The notes under the pieces: generated by a model | The model's database searches: none | What the model saw: the letters and a program-made list of their open reading frames with translations, nothing else | What the model was told of the DNA's origin: nothing | NCBI RefSeq assembly: GCF_009495745.1 | Contig: NZ_WIDQ01000007.1 | Span: 218,317-282,316, forward strand | Source of the DNA: Niveispirillum sp. SYP-B3756 | Lineage (GTDB): Bacteria > Pseudomonadota > Alphaproteobacteria > Azospirillales > Azospirillaceae | DNA: 64,000 nucleotides | Direction: 5' to 3' | Translations under genes and position numbers: made by a program | In this document: piece by piece, positions 26,860-37,916 of the stretch | Layout of the letters: each line of letters opens with the position of its first letter | Numbering within the stretch: position 1 is the first letter of the stretch

Positions 26860-28023
26860 ATGAGCGATACGCCCACCAAGGCGCTGGCCGCCAAGGCATT
26901 GCTGCCTACCGGATTGCGTGACCTGCTGCCGCCGGATGCGGAGCATGAGGCGCAGATTGTTGGCCGCCTGCTGAAGGAATTTCATCGCCATGGTTATGAG
27001 CGGGTGAAACCGCCGCTGGTGGAATTTGAGGAGGGGCTGCTTTCCGGCTCCGCCGCAGCATTGGCCAACCAGACGTTCCGCATCATGGACCCGGTCTCCC
27101 AGCGCATGATGGGTGTCCGGTCGGACATGACGCCCCAGGTGGCGCGCATCGCCGCCACCCGGCTGCGCAAGGCTGCCCGGCCGCTGCGCCTGTCCTATGC
27201 CGGCCAGGTGCTGCGCGTGAAGGGCAGCAGCCTGCGCCAGGAACGCCAGTTCGGCCAGGTCGGCGTGGAACTGATCGGCCCCGACCGGGCCGAGGCAGAT
27301 GCCGAAATCGTCCTGCTGGCCGCCTCGGCCCTGGCTGCCGTGGGCGCCAAGGGCGTTTCCATTGATCTGACCGTGCCCACCCTGGTGCCGGCCGTGGCCC
27401 AGGCCCTGAACCTGACCGGTGATGATTATGACCGCCTGCGCGCGGCCCTGGATCACCGGGATGCCAAGGCGCTGGCGGAGGCTGCCGGCCCCCATGCGGA
27501 CCTGTTCAGCGCCATTCTGGGCGCCAGCGGCCCGGCCCCGGCGGCCGTCGAACGGCTGGCCGCCATCGAGCTGCCGCCGGTGGCAGAGGCCGCCCGCCAG
27601 CGCCTGACCGAGGTGGTGGCGCTGATCGGCAAGGCGGCACCACATCTGGCCGTGACCATCGATCCGGTGGAAATGCGCGGCTTTGAATATCAAACCGGTG
27701 TCAGCTTCACCCTGTTCGCGCGCGGTGTGCGCGGCGAGGTGGGGCGTGGCGGGCGTTACCGCACCGGCGGTGACAACCCCGTGGGGGAACCTGCCACCGG
27801 CCTTACCATCTTCACCGACACGGTGTTGCGTGCCATCCCCGGCCCCCAGCCGGTGCGTCGCGTGCTGTTGCCGCTGGGCACGGATTATGCCGAGGCGTCG
27901 GCCCTGCGCGCCCAGGGCTGGCACACGGTTGCCGCCATGGATGCCAGCGATGATCTGACGGCGGAGGCGAAGCGGCTGGGCTGCTCCCACCTGCTGCGCC
28001 AGGGCGTGCCGGAAGCGTTATAA
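26860..28023 (+). CDS. hisZ: ATP phosphoribosyltransferase regulatory subunit
   Basis: A 387-residue relative of histidyl-tRNA synthetase that lacks charging activity and serves as the regulatory subunit of short-form HisG in the first step of histidine synthesis. It has LLPTGLRDLLPPDAEHEAQI, then motif-2-like DPVSQRMMGVRSDMTPQVAR and GQVLRVKGSSLRQERQFGQVG, and late GFEYQTGVSFTLFARG with GRGGRYRTGG. There is no anticodon-binding domain of HisS size. hisG is not adjacent; the hisZ-purA order is common in Rhodospirillales. Confidence 0.94.
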   Translation: MSDTPTKALAAKALLPTGLRDLLPPDAEHEAQIVGRLLKEFHRHGYERVKPPLVEFEEGLLSGSAAALANQTFRIMDPVSQRMMGVRSDMTPQVARIAATRLRKAARPLRLSYAGQVLRVKGSSLRQERQFGQVGVELIGPDRAEADAEIVLLAASALAAVGAKGVSIDLTVPTLVPAVAQALNLTGDDYDRLRAALDHRDAKALAEAAGPHADLFSAILGASGPAPAAVERLAAIELPPVAEAARQRLTEVVALIGKAAPHLAVTIDPVEMRGFEYQTGVSFTLFARGVRGEVGRGGRYRTGGDNPVGEPATGLTIFTDTVLRAIPGPQPVRRVLLPLGTDYAEASALRAQGWHTVAAMDASDDLTAEAKRLGCSHLLRQGVPEAL

Positions 28024-28100
28024 CCTGATTTAATGTCCATGGAGCGGTCCCCTCCCAGGTGCGAGGGGGCTGTTCCCTTGCGAAAAGAGCGGAGAGAATC

Positions 28101-29393
<1,293 letters not shown>

Positions 29394-29550
29394 TACCAAG
29401 CCGCCCAAAGGTTGACCTTTAGGCGGCTTTGAAGCCGGCGACCGCCGCTCAGCACCTCGTGCCCGCGTGAGCCAAGGGCGCGGATGCGCCCGCCCGGCGC
29501 CCGAGGAAACGCAAAATCTCCCTTGATCGGTCACGATCAAGGGAGATGGG
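29394..29550 (+). repeat. structured ~155-bp intergenic repeat, copy A
   Basis: Starts TACCAAGCCGCC right after the purA stop. It contains a first hairpin (AAGCCGCC-c-AAAGGT with ACCTTT-a-GGCGGCTT), a conserved CCGGCGACCGCCG, a middle hairpin GGGCGC/GCGCCC, and a final hairpin ATCTCCCTTGATCG/CGATCAAGGGAGAT (29516-29547). The first can terminate purA and the last, with its T run on the minus strand, can terminate the converging receiver-domain gene. Two more copies lie at 37917-38075 (inverted) and 63518-63672. Confidence 0.9.
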
Positions 29551-29552
29551 TG

Positions 29553-30572
29553 TTACTGCACCTCTTTTTCGACCGTGGCCCCGGTCGGCACAGGCGTTGC
29601 CACAGCGGCCGGGGCGGCCTTGGCCTGGGTGATTTCCGCCAGACGGTTGCGATAGCTGGTCACCGCCCCCCGCACTTCCTGTTCCACCACGGCAATGTTG
29701 GACCGGCGGGAGGTGGCGGCGGCGATACCGATAGCGGCGGCCAGCAGAGCCGGCATCCCGCCGGCCGGCTTGTCCGGTGCCGCCTTGAAGGCCTCCAGCG
29801 TGGCGCGGATGGTGGTGGCGTAGGTTTCCAGCGTCGGCCGCAGGTCCGAATCCGGCCGCAGCCGCCGCATCAGATCATCCAGCACCGGGCCGATGCGCAG
29901 CAGGTGGTCGGCCGCCATCTTGTCGCCGCCGGCACCGGCGCCCGGTGCGGCGAATTCAGCCAGGAAAGCCAGCTGGAAACCGCCGCGCACCACCTTCTGT
30001 ACATTGATGGCCTCCAGCGCGTCGGCCACAGCATCATTGATGCGGGCCTTGTCGAACAGGCCCGTTACTTTCAGGCGCAGGCTGTTGGGCACGTTGAACA
30101 GGGGGATCTGCAGCCCTTCCCGCGGCTGGCGTCGCCGGTCCGGGCCGATATAATCGGCCGTGACGACAAAGCCCTTGCGCCCGTCGATCAGGTTGGTCAG
30201 CCGGTCTTGCACCTGCTTGGCGCTGAACGGCTTCACCATCAGATCATCGGCCCCCGACGCGGTGAAGCGCATCATCAGCGGCTGGGTGGGCTGCCAGGTC
30301 ATGGCGATGATGCAGAGGAAGGGATTATGCGGCTGCTGCGCATGGCGCAGATTCTGCACAAAGCGCAGCCCCTCCGGCTCTGCCGCGTCGGCATCGATGA
30401 ACAGCAGGTCCGGTGGGCTGGCCAGCAGCGCTGCCGGCACATCGGTGGTGTTGGGCAAATCGGTGATCTTGTCGATACCCAACCGGGACAGAATACCCCG
30501 CAGCAGACGGCGCGTATTGCTGTCCTTGTCGACGATCATCACCTGGATGGGACGGAAATCAATATCAGGCAT
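29553..30572 (-). CDS. response-regulator-like protein with C-terminal extension
   Basis: A 339-residue protein starting with a receiver domain: acidic pair in VMIVDKDSNTRR, phospho-acceptor aspartate in LLFIDADAAEPEG (near residue 60) and lysine in DDLMVKPFSAKQ (near 113). YIGPDRRRQPREG follows, a linker often seen in Rhodospirillales regulators. The C-terminal 190 residues, mostly helical and ending in an Ala/Pro-rich tail, match no output domain I know; there is no HTH or GGDEF. Start ATG 30572 has a GGAAGGG site and overlaps the glgX stop by 8 bp, so the two are probably co-expressed. Confidence 0.8.
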   Translation of the reverse strand: MPDIDFRPIQVMIVDKDSNTRRLLRGILSRLGIDKITDLPNTTDVPAALLASPPDLLFIDADAAEPEGLRFVQNLRHAQQPHNPFLCIIAMTWQPTQPLMMRFTASGADDLMVKPFSAKQVQDRLTNLIDGRKGFVVTADYIGPDRRRQPREGLQIPLFNVPNSLRLKVTGLFDKARINDAVADALEAINVQKVVRGGFQLAFLAEFAAPGAGAGGDKMAADHLLRIGPVLDDLMRRLRPDSDLRPTLETYATTIRATLEAFKAAPDKPAGGMPALLAAAIGIAAATSRRSNIAVVEQEVRGAVTSYRNRLAEITQAKAAPAAVATPVPTGATVEKEVQ

Positions 30573-32772
30573 GGGCCGACCCTTCCGGACCGGTATCGGC
30601 TGCAACTGCCGGGTCCGCGATATTATCCACCAATTGATAAAGCCAGCAGCTGCGGCCGGGCAGGGTGACCGGCTGGCCGGTCACGGGCAGCAGCGGGCCG
30701 GGACTGGCCGTCGGTTCCCCCGTGGCGGAACCGGTATCCAGCAGACAGTGCCAGGCATTGCCCCCTGGCACGGAAGGCAGAATGAAGGGCACGGGTTCCG
30801 GCGTGGCATTAACGATCAGCAACAGCACCTCATCCAGCAGCGGCGCGCCATCATGGCCGGGATGCACCCCCGCCCGCCCGTTCAGCAACAGGCCCAGGCA
30901 GCGGGCCTGGCTGTCGCGCCATTGATCCGGCGCCTTTTCCGTGCCCTGCGGGTTGATCCAGGTGACATCCTTGACGCTGTGGGCCGAGACCTCCCGCCCA
31001 TGCAGGAAGCGGCCGCGCCGCAGCACCGGGTGCTGGCGGCGCAATGTTGTCAGCCGCGCGACAAAGCGGGTCATCGCTCGGCCGGCAATGCCGGTGCCCT
31101 CCCAGTCCGTCCAACTCACCGGGTTGTCCTGGCAATAGGCGTTGTTATTGCCCTGCTGGCTGCGCAACAGCTCATCCCCTCCCAGGATCATCGGCGTGCC
31201 CTGGGAAAACAGCAGGGTGGCCAATAGGTTGCGGGCCTGCCGGTGGCGCAGCGCCAGGATGGCGGGGTCATCCGTCGGCCCCTCTACCCCGTAATTGGCG
31301 GAGAAATTGGCATCGTGCCCGTCGCGGTTGCCCTCCTGATTGGCCTCATTGTGCTTCACCTCATAGGCGTTGAGGTCGGCCAGGGTGAAGCCATCATGCG
31401 AGGTGACGAAATTGATGCTGGACCAGGGGCGGCGGTGCCCATGGTCGAACAGGTCGGCCGATCCGGTCAGGCGCGCCGCCAGTTCCGGCAACATCCCTTC
31501 ATCCCCGCGCCAGAAACGGCGGGTGGTGTCGCGGAATCGGTCGTTCCACTCGCTCCAGCCTGACGGGTATTGCCCGACGCGATAGCCGCCGGGGCCGATA
31601 TCCCACGGTTCCGCGATCATCTTTGCGCCGGCCAGCAGCGGGTCTTGCCGCACGGCATCCAGAAAGCCGCTGCCGGGGTCATAGCCATGGGCCTCGCGGG
31701 CAAGGGTTGTCGCCAGATCGAAGCGGAAACCATCGACATGCATTTCCCCAACCCAATAGCGCAGACTGTCCATCACCATCTGCAACACGCGGGGGTGGGC
31801 AAGGTTCAACGTGTTCCCCGTGCCCGTATGATCCTGATAGAAGCGCTTATCCTGCGGTTGCAGCAGGTAATAGCTGGCATTGTCGATACCGCGGAACGAC
31901 AGGGTGGGGCCCAGATGGTTGCCCTCGCCCGTGTGGTTATAGACGACATCCAGAATCACCTCGATCCCGGCATCATGCAGGCGGGCCACCATGCTTTTGA
32001 ATTCACGCGTCGACCGCCCGGTCATATAGCGTGGTTCGGGTGCGAAAAAGCCGATGCTGGCATAGCCCCAGTAATTATGCAGCGACCGTTCCACCAGATG
32101 CCGGTCATCGGTGAAGGCATGGACGGGCAGCAGCTCCACCGCCGTCACGCCCAGCCCCTTCAGATGGTCGATCATGGCCTGGCTGGCCAGGCCGTTGAAG
32201 GAGCCGCGCATTCCCGGCGGCACATCGGGATGGTTCAGCGTCTGCCCACGGACATGCGCTTCATAGATGATGGTGTCGGTCCAGGGGATGTTGGGGCGGC
32301 GTTCGCTGCCCCAGGTGAAGGCCGGGTCGATCACCCGGCATTTCGGCATCCCGCGCGCATTGTCGCGCCGGTCCAGCGAGAGATCTTCCTTGGCCGCCCC
32401 GACGCGATAGCCGAAATGCGCATCCGACCAGCGCATCGGTCCTTCCAGCGCCTTGGCATAGGGGTCCAGCAACAGCTTGTTGGGGTTGAACCGGTGCCCG
32501 CGCGACGGGTCATAGGGCCCATGCACGCGATAGCCATAAAGCTGGCCGGGCCGCGCATCAGGCAGATAGGCGTGCCAGACATCATCGGTGCATTCCGGCA
32601 GGGTGATCCGTTCAATCTCCCGCACGCCATCGCTGGCGAACAGGCAGAGTTCCACCTTTTCGGCATGGGCGGAAAACAGGGCGAAATTCACCCCGAAACC
32701 GTCCCAGGTGGCCCCCAGCGGATGGGGACGACCCGGCCAGACGGTGCTTCGCGCAGCCCCTGTTGTTCGCAT
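30565..32772 (-). CDS. glgX: glycogen debranching enzyme GlgX
   Basis: About 735 residues, cutting alpha-1,6 branches of glycogen or maltodextrin. An N-terminal CBM48 domain (PLGATWDGFGVNFALFSAHA) precedes the GH13 barrel. Catalytic residues are the aspartate in VDGFRFDLAT, the glutamate in AEPWDIGPGGY and the aspartate in NFVTSHDGF; DVVYNHTGEG is the first conserved region. NEANQEGNRDGHDANFS and DNPVSWTDW are GlgX traits. The ATG at 32772 is preferred over the frame opening at 32889. No other glycogen gene is in view. Confidence 0.95.
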   Translation of the reverse strand: MRTTGAARSTVWPGRPHPLGATWDGFGVNFALFSAHAEKVELCLFASDGVREIERITLPECTDDVWHAYLPDARPGQLYGYRVHGPYDPSRGHRFNPNKLLLDPYAKALEGPMRWSDAHFGYRVGAAKEDLSLDRRDNARGMPKCRVIDPAFTWGSERRPNIPWTDTIIYEAHVRGQTLNHPDVPPGMRGSFNGLASQAMIDHLKGLGVTAVELLPVHAFTDDRHLVERSLHNYWGYASIGFFAPEPRYMTGRSTREFKSMVARLHDAGIEVILDVVYNHTGEGNHLGPTLSFRGIDNASYYLLQPQDKRFYQDHTGTGNTLNLAHPRVLQMVMDSLRYWVGEMHVDGFRFDLATTLAREAHGYDPGSGFLDAVRQDPLLAGAKMIAEPWDIGPGGYRVGQYPSGWSEWNDRFRDTTRRFWRGDEGMLPELAARLTGSADLFDHGHRRPWSSINFVTSHDGFTLADLNAYEVKHNEANQEGNRDGHDANFSANYGVEGPTDDPAILALRHRQARNLLATLLFSQGTPMILGGDELLRSQQGNNNAYCQDNPVSWTDWEGTGIAGRAMTRFVARLTTLRRQHPVLRRGRFLHGREVSAHSVKDVTWINPQGTEKAPDQWRDSQARCLGLLLNGRAGVHPGHDGAPLLDEVLLLIVNATPEPVPFILPSVPGGNAWHCLLDTGSATGEPTASPGPLLPVTGQPVTLPGRSCWLYQLVDNIADPAVAADTGPEGSAHA

Positions 32773-32922
32773 CCCCGACCCTGCCCCTTTATGACGCCGC
32801 TCTGCCGGCCTTGATACCGGTAGCTCTTCGCTCTGCACAATGCCAACAGCCGGGGGCTGCGCCAAGCCCTGCTTATGCAAGTGCCGCATAACCGCGCTTC
32901 AACCCAGGGGAAGGGGAGGGGG

Positions 32923-33825
32923 TTACCTTCCCGTTTCCCCAGCGGGGCGGCTGTTGCTGGTGATCTGCCGGTGCAGCACGGTTTCGCGGTGGATGATGTA
33001 CAGCCCGGCCGCCACCACGATGGCGCCGCCGATCCAGATGGCCTTATCCGGAATATCACCGAACAGGAGATAGCCGAACAGCACGGCCCAGATCATCGCC
33101 GTATATTCGAACGGGGCCAGCAGCGACGGGCTGGTCAGTCGGAAGGCCTGGGTGAAAGCGATCTGTGCCACGCCGCCGATCACCCCCACCATGATCAGCA
33201 GCAGCCATTGCCAGCCCTGCGGCGTGCGCCATTCCGGGATCATGGCGATGGCGGCCATGGCCGACATGGTGGTGACGAAATAGAAGGTGATGGCGGCATT
33301 GCTTTCCGTCCGCGCCAGCACGCGGACATAAAGCATGGTCAGCGCATAGAAGGCGGCAGCGGCCAGCGGCACCAGGGCCGTCAGCGTCAACATGCCCTGT
33401 CCCGGCCGCAGCATGACGATGACGCCGGCAAACCCCACCAGTACGGCCAGCCAGCGCCGCCAGCCCACCTTTTCCTTCAGCACCGGCACCGACAGGGCCG
33501 TCATGAACAAAGGCCCGGCAAAGCCGATGGCATAGGCATCGGCCAGCGGCATGATGGAATAGGCATAGAAGAAGCAGAAGGCGGCAGCGATGCCGATCAG
33601 GGCCCGGCCAACATGCGATAAAAGGTGGCTGGTGCGCAGCGTGCCCAGCCCGCCCGACCGTACCATCAGCACGGCAATGGGGATCAGGGAGAAGAAACCC
33701 CGGAAGAACATGATCTGCCAGGTGCCGAAATCTGCCGTCAGATACTTGATGACAGCATCCATCACCGCGAAGCAGAGAATCGCTACCTGAAACCAGGCGA
33801 TGCCGATCAGTGACTTGCCGCCCAT
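32923..33825 (-). CDS. EamA/DMT family exporter (first of a tandem pair)
   Basis: A 300-residue inner membrane protein with ten predicted helices in two EamA repeats. The first repeat runs from AWFQVAILCFAVMDAVIKYL to LRPGQG, the second from LTALVPLAAAAFYAL to GGAIVVAAGLYIIHRET. FYAYSIMPLADAYAIGFAGP is a conserved DMT stretch. Such proteins export metabolites or amino acids; the substrate is unknown. The start lies 2 bp after the stop of the paralogue at 33828. Confidence 0.92.
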   Translation of the reverse strand: MGGKSLIGIAWFQVAILCFAVMDAVIKYLTADFGTWQIMFFRGFFSLIPIAVLMVRSGGLGTLRTSHLLSHVGRALIGIAAAFCFFYAYSIMPLADAYAIGFAGPLFMTALSVPVLKEKVGWRRWLAVLVGFAGVIVMLRPGQGMLTLTALVPLAAAAFYALTMLYVRVLARTESNAAITFYFVTTMSAMAAIAMIPEWRTPQGWQWLLLIMVGVIGGVAQIAFTQAFRLTSPSLLAPFEYTAMIWAVLFGYLLFGDIPDKAIWIGGAIVVAAGLYIIHRETVLHRQITSNSRPAGETGR

Positions 33826-33827
33826 GG

Positions 33828-34763
33828 TCAGGCTCCCTCGGCCACCGGCTGGGCGGCCACCTGCCGGCCCAGCCGCGTTTCACGGTACAGGATATAAAGG
33901 CCCGACGAGATCACGATCGCCACGCCGATGAACAGGGTATGGTCCGGCATATCCCCGAAGAAGGTATAGCCATAGAGCACGCCCCAGATGATCTGGGTAT
34001 ATTGGAAGGGGGCGGCCACGGCGGCCGGCACCTTGCGGAACGCCGTCAGCAGGCAGACAAAGGCGATGCCGCAGACGGTGCCGCCCAGGGCCGACAGGCC
34101 CAGATGCGGCCATGTCGGCATTTTGCCCAGCCAGGGCATCATGCTGCCATAGACCAGGGTGCTGGCCAGCGTGGAATAAAAGGCGAAGGAGACGCTGCTT
34201 TCCGTGCCGCGCATCAGCCGGGAAATCAACATGCCGATGGAATAGAAGAACGCCCCGCCCAATGCTGCAAAGGCCGCCGGGTTCAACAGCCCGCTGCCGG
34301 GCCGCAGCATCACCATCACCCCCAGAAAGCCAATGCCCACGGCCGTCCAGCGCCGCCAGCCCACCTGTTCCTTCAGCACCGGCACGGCCAGGGCGGTGAT
34401 GAACAAGGGTGCGGTGAAGGCCAGCGCATAGACATCGGCAATCGGCATCTGGGAATAGGCATAGAAGCCCAGAAAACCCGAACAGATGCCGCAGAGCGCG
34501 CGGGCGGCATGGAAGTGCGGCCGGCGGGTGCGCAGGTTGCGCCACAGCCCGCCGGTTTTCAGGGCATAGAGGATGATGGGGATGAAGGCAAACAGGCTAT
34601 TGAAGACAATGACCTGTGGCACGGCATAATGCTTCACCAGCATCTTCACCGTCACATCCATGATGCTGTAACCGGCAAAGGCCAGGAAGGCCAACAGGAT
34701 ACCCAACGGAAAATTCTCCTCCTGGGAGAACCCGGCGGATGCTGTGGAAGGTGCGGCGGACAT
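33828..34763 (-). CDS. EamA/DMT family exporter (second of a tandem pair)
   Basis: A 311-residue ten-helix membrane protein, clearly paralogous to its downstream neighbour: FYAYSQMPIADVYALAFTAP and PVLKEQVGWRRW mirror FYAYSIMPLADAYAIGFAGP and PVLKEKVGWRRW. A short cytoplasmic N-terminus (SAAPSTASAGFSQEENFPLG) precedes the first helix. The ATG at 34763 is chosen because the longer frame adds 61 residues not seen in DMT proteins. The pair forms one transcript, and a tandem gene duplication explains it. The 266 bp upstream holds its promoter and the clpA terminator. Confidence 0.92.
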   Translation of the reverse strand: MSAAPSTASAGFSQEENFPLGILLAFLAFAGYSIMDVTVKMLVKHYAVPQVIVFNSLFAFIPIILYALKTGGLWRNLRTRRPHFHAARALCGICSGFLGFYAYSQMPIADVYALAFTAPLFITALAVPVLKEQVGWRRWTAVGIGFLGVMVMLRPGSGLLNPAAFAALGGAFFYSIGMLISRLMRGTESSVSFAFYSTLASTLVYGSMMPWLGKMPTWPHLGLSALGGTVCGIAFVCLLTAFRKVPAAVAAPFQYTQIIWGVLYGYTFFGDMPDHTLFIGVAIVISSGLYILYRETRLGRQVAAQPVAEGA

Positions 34764-34975
34764 GGGGAAACAGACCAGACGGCAGGGGTGGAGGCTGGCG
34801 ATGCTTGCCAGCGCCTCTGCCTGAAAATACGCTGCGCCGGGGCAGGGGGATAGCGGGACTGCCGCATGTCGCCCCTGCGGGCGAAGGGGGGCTACCGGCT
34901 TGGGCCTAACCGCCGGTTGTCGAAAATACCCAAAAACATGCTTCATGCTCTTGATATCATGATGGTGGCATCATG

Positions 34976-35003
34976 AAAAACCCGCCGAATTTCTTCGGCG
35001 GGT
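34976..35003 (-). terminator. rho-independent terminator of clpA
   Basis: CCCGCCGAA (34981-34989) pairs with TTCGGCGGG (34994-35002), with a run of five T following on the minus strand, 27 bp past the clpA stop. Confidence 0.88.
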
Positions 35004-35029
35004 CATATCGTTGGTATGGTGCGCGAAAA

Positions 35030-37333
35030 TCAGACCACCAGTTCTTCCACCTTGTCTTCCTGTTTGCCGCCCTTAGGCTCGGCATAATCGAAGGACAGGC
35101 CCTTGCCTTCCTTGTTCAGCACTACCCACACGGCACCGCCCTTGGACAGGCGACCGAACAGCAGTTCCTCCGCCAGCGGTTTCTTCACATGTTCCTGGAT
35201 GGTGCGGGCCAGCGGACGGGCCCCCATCACCGGATCGTAGCCTTCCTTGGCCAGCCATTCGCGGGCATCGTCCGACAGGTCGATGGTCACGCCACGGTCG
35301 GAAAGCTGGGCCTCCAGCTCCATGATGAACTTGTCCACCACCCGGGTCACCGTTTCCGGGCCCAGATTGCTGAAGGGGATGATCGCATCCAGGCGGTTGC
35401 GGAATTCCGGCGAGAACGCCTTGTTGATCGCTTCCTTATCCTCACCCACCCGCGCCTCCCGGCCAAAGCCGATGGCGGGTTTGGCCATGTCGGCAGCACC
35501 GGCATTGGTGGTCATGATCAGGATGACGTTGCGGAAATCGACGATCTTGCCGTTATGGTCCGTCAGCTTGCCATGATCCATGACCTGCAGAAGGATATTG
35601 TACAGATCGGGATGCGCCTTCTCGATCTCATCCAGCAGCAGCACGCAATGCGGATGCTGGTCGATGGCGTCCGTCAGCAGGCCGCCCTGATCAAAGCCGA
35701 CATAGCCCGGCGGGGCACCGATCAGCCGGCTGATCGTGTGGCGCTCCATATATTCGGACATATCGAAGCGGACCAGTTCGATCCCCAGCGTGCGGGAAAG
35801 CTGCTTGGCCACTTCTGTCTTGCCCACCCCGGTGGGGCCGGAGAACAGATAATTGCCAATCGGCTTTTCCGCATCACGCAGGCCGGCGCGGGCCAGCTTG
35901 ATGGCCGACACCAGCGCCTCGATCGCCGTATTCTGCCCGAAAACCATCGTCTTCAGGTCGCGCTCCAGGTTCAGCAGCGTCTCCTTGTCGTCGCGGCTGA
36001 TGGATTTCGGTGGGATGCGGGCGATCTTGGCCACCACCGCTTCCACATCCTTCTGGGTGATGGTCTTCTTGCGCTTGCTTTCCGGGATCAGCGCCTGGGC
36101 CGCCCCCACCTCATCAATCACATCGATGGCTTTGTCGGGCAGCTTGCGGTCACCAATATACTTGGCCGACAGTTCCACCGCCGAGCGGATGGCATCCTTG
36201 GTGTAGCGGATCTTGTGGTACGACTCGTAATAGGTCTTGATCCCTTCCAGGATCTTGATCGCATCCTCAATCGACGGCTCATTGACGTCGATCTTCTGGA
36301 AGCGCCGCACCAGGGCGCGGTCCTTCTCGAAATAGGAGCGATATTCCTTATAGGTGGTGCTGCCGATGCAGCGCAGCGCACCCGATGCCAGGGCCGGCTT
36401 CAGCAGGTTGCTGGCATCCATCGCCCCGCCGCTGGTGGCCCCGGCGCCGATGACGGTGTGAATCTCGTCGATGAACAGGATGGAGCCTTCCAGCGCCTCC
36501 AGCTCCGAGACCACGGCCTTCAGCCGTTCCTCAAAATCCCCGCGATAGCGGGTGCCGGCCAGCAGGGAGCCCATATCCAGCCCGAAGATGACGGCATTTT
36601 TCAGCACGTCGGGCACTTCGCCATGGACGATGCGGCGGGCCAGCCCTTCGGCGATGGCCGTCTTGCCGACGCCGGGATCGCCGACATAGAGCGGGTTGTT
36701 CTTGGAGCGGCGGCAGAGGATCTGGATCGTCCGCTCCACCTCCTGCTCCCGGCCGATCAGCGGGTCGATCTTGCCGCCGGCGGCCTTTTTGTTGAGGTTG
36801 ACGCAATAGGCTTCAAGCGCTTCAGTGCCTTTCTTCACGACCTTCTCCGCCTGGGCGTCATCGTCGGCGCCGGAAACGCGCTTTGTCTCTGCGCGTCCAG
36901 GGGCTTTGGCGATGCCGTGAGAGATGTAATTGACCGCGTCGAAGCGCGTCATTTCCTGCTCCTGCAGGAAATAGACGGCATGGCTCTCGCGTTCGGAGAA
37001 CAGGGCGACCAGCACATTGGCACCCGTCACTTCCTCACGGCCGGAGCTTTGCACATGAATGGCGGCGCGTTGCAGCACGCGCTGGAAACCGGCGGTGGGC
37101 TTGGCATCCTCCGACCGGCTGGTGACAAGGTTGGACAGCTCGCTGTCGAGATATTCGATCAGTTCGGCCCGCAGCTTGGTGACATCCACCCCGCAGGCCC
37201 GAAGGACGGCCAACGCGTCCTGATCCTCGGTCAGCGCCAGCAGAAGATGTTCCAGGGTTGCGTACTCGTGACGCCGCTGGTTGGCGTTGCCGAGAGCCCG
37301 GTGCAGCGTCTGTTCGAGATTACGCGACAGCAT
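35030..37333 (-). CDS. clpA: ATP-dependent Clp protease ATP-binding subunit ClpA
   Basis: A 767-residue AAA+ unfoldase feeding ClpP. It carries an N-terminal Clp-N domain (LSRNLEQTLHRALGNANQRR), a first AAA+ module with GDPGVGKTAIAEGLA (near 217) and SILFIDEIHTVIGAG, then a second with GPTGVGKTEVAKQLS (near 500) and LLLDEIEKAHPDLYNILLQV. There is no ClpB middle coiled coil. The ClpP-binding loop IGFGRE is present. It lies 6 bp after clpS, the standard adaptor-unfoldase pair. Confidence 0.97.
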   Translation of the reverse strand: MLSRNLEQTLHRALGNANQRRHEYATLEHLLLALTEDQDALAVLRACGVDVTKLRAELIEYLDSELSNLVTSRSEDAKPTAGFQRVLQRAAIHVQSSGREEVTGANVLVALFSERESHAVYFLQEQEMTRFDAVNYISHGIAKAPGRAETKRVSGADDDAQAEKVVKKGTEALEAYCVNLNKKAAGGKIDPLIGREQEVERTIQILCRRSKNNPLYVGDPGVGKTAIAEGLARRIVHGEVPDVLKNAVIFGLDMGSLLAGTRYRGDFEERLKAVVSELEALEGSILFIDEIHTVIGAGATSGGAMDASNLLKPALASGALRCIGSTTYKEYRSYFEKDRALVRRFQKIDVNEPSIEDAIKILEGIKTYYESYHKIRYTKDAIRSAVELSAKYIGDRKLPDKAIDVIDEVGAAQALIPESKRKKTITQKDVEAVVAKIARIPPKSISRDDKETLLNLERDLKTMVFGQNTAIEALVSAIKLARAGLRDAEKPIGNYLFSGPTGVGKTEVAKQLSRTLGIELVRFDMSEYMERHTISRLIGAPPGYVGFDQGGLLTDAIDQHPHCVLLLDEIEKAHPDLYNILLQVMDHGKLTDHNGKIVDFRNVILIMTTNAGAADMAKPAIGFGREARVGEDKEAINKAFSPEFRNRLDAIIPFSNLGPETVTRVVDKFIMELEAQLSDRGVTIDLSDDAREWLAKEGYDPVMGARPLARTIQEHVKKPLAEELLFGRLSKGGAVWVVLNKEGKGLSFDYAEPKGGKQEDKVEELVV

Positions 37334-37339
37334 GAGGCG

Positions 37340-37666
37340 CTAATCCTTCTCCAGGGTACATTGCAGAGGATGCTGGTGCTGGCGGGCGAAATCCATCACC
37401 TGCGTCACTTTGGTTTCCGCCACTTCATAGGTGAACACACCACAGACGCCGACGCCACGGCGATGCACCTGCAACATGATCCGCGTCGCCTCGTCCCGGT
37501 TCTTGTTGAAGAACCGTTCCAGCACGTCGACCACAAACTCCATGGGAGTGTAGTCGTCGTTCAGCATCAACACCTTGTACATCGAGGGTTTTTTCGTCTT
37601 GGGCTTGGCCTTTACGACCACGCCCGTCACGGTCCCCTCATTCCCGTGCTTGTCATGATCCGCCAT
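37340..37666 (-). CDS. clpS: ATP-dependent Clp protease adaptor ClpS
   Basis: A 108-residue N-end-rule adaptor that hands substrates with destabilising N-termini to ClpA. A flexible N-terminal tail of about 30 residues leads to the core [19 protein letters not shown], which includes the substrate pocket, and [20 protein letters not shown]. The ATG at 37666 (MADHD) is preferred to TTG codons upstream. It heads the clpS-clpA operon. Confidence 0.97.
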   Translation of the reverse strand: MADHDKHGNEGTVTGVVVKAKPKTKKPSMYKVLMLNDDYTPMEFVVDVLERFFNKNRDEATRIMLQVHRRGVGVCGVFTYEVAETKVTQVMDFARQHQHPLQCTLEKD

Positions 37667-37856
37667 GATGCTCAACAATCACTTAAAATCCCCGGGTATC
37701 CTGAAGGATCATATGAAATGAACAGGCCCGGTTGGAAGGGCTGAATCGCAGCTCTGACACTCCTTTCGCCGATTCTTTTTCCCCTTGAAATGATGCCCGG
37801 AGACACCAGTGCCGGATAAACACCCGGCAAAGCCATTTGGCCCCTGGCATTAAGGC

Positions 37857-37891
37857 AAAAAAACGGCCCGGCGACGGGGTGTCGCCGGGCC
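37857..37891 (-). terminator. rho-independent terminator downstream of degP
   Basis: An 11-bp perfect stem GGCCCGGCGAC/GTCGCCGGGCC with a short loop, followed on the minus strand by seven T. It lies beyond repeat copy B, so transcripts of degP that pass the repeat would end here. Confidence 0.85.
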
Positions 37892-37916
37892 TGTCCCAAA
37901 ATGCGGGAAGAACTAT

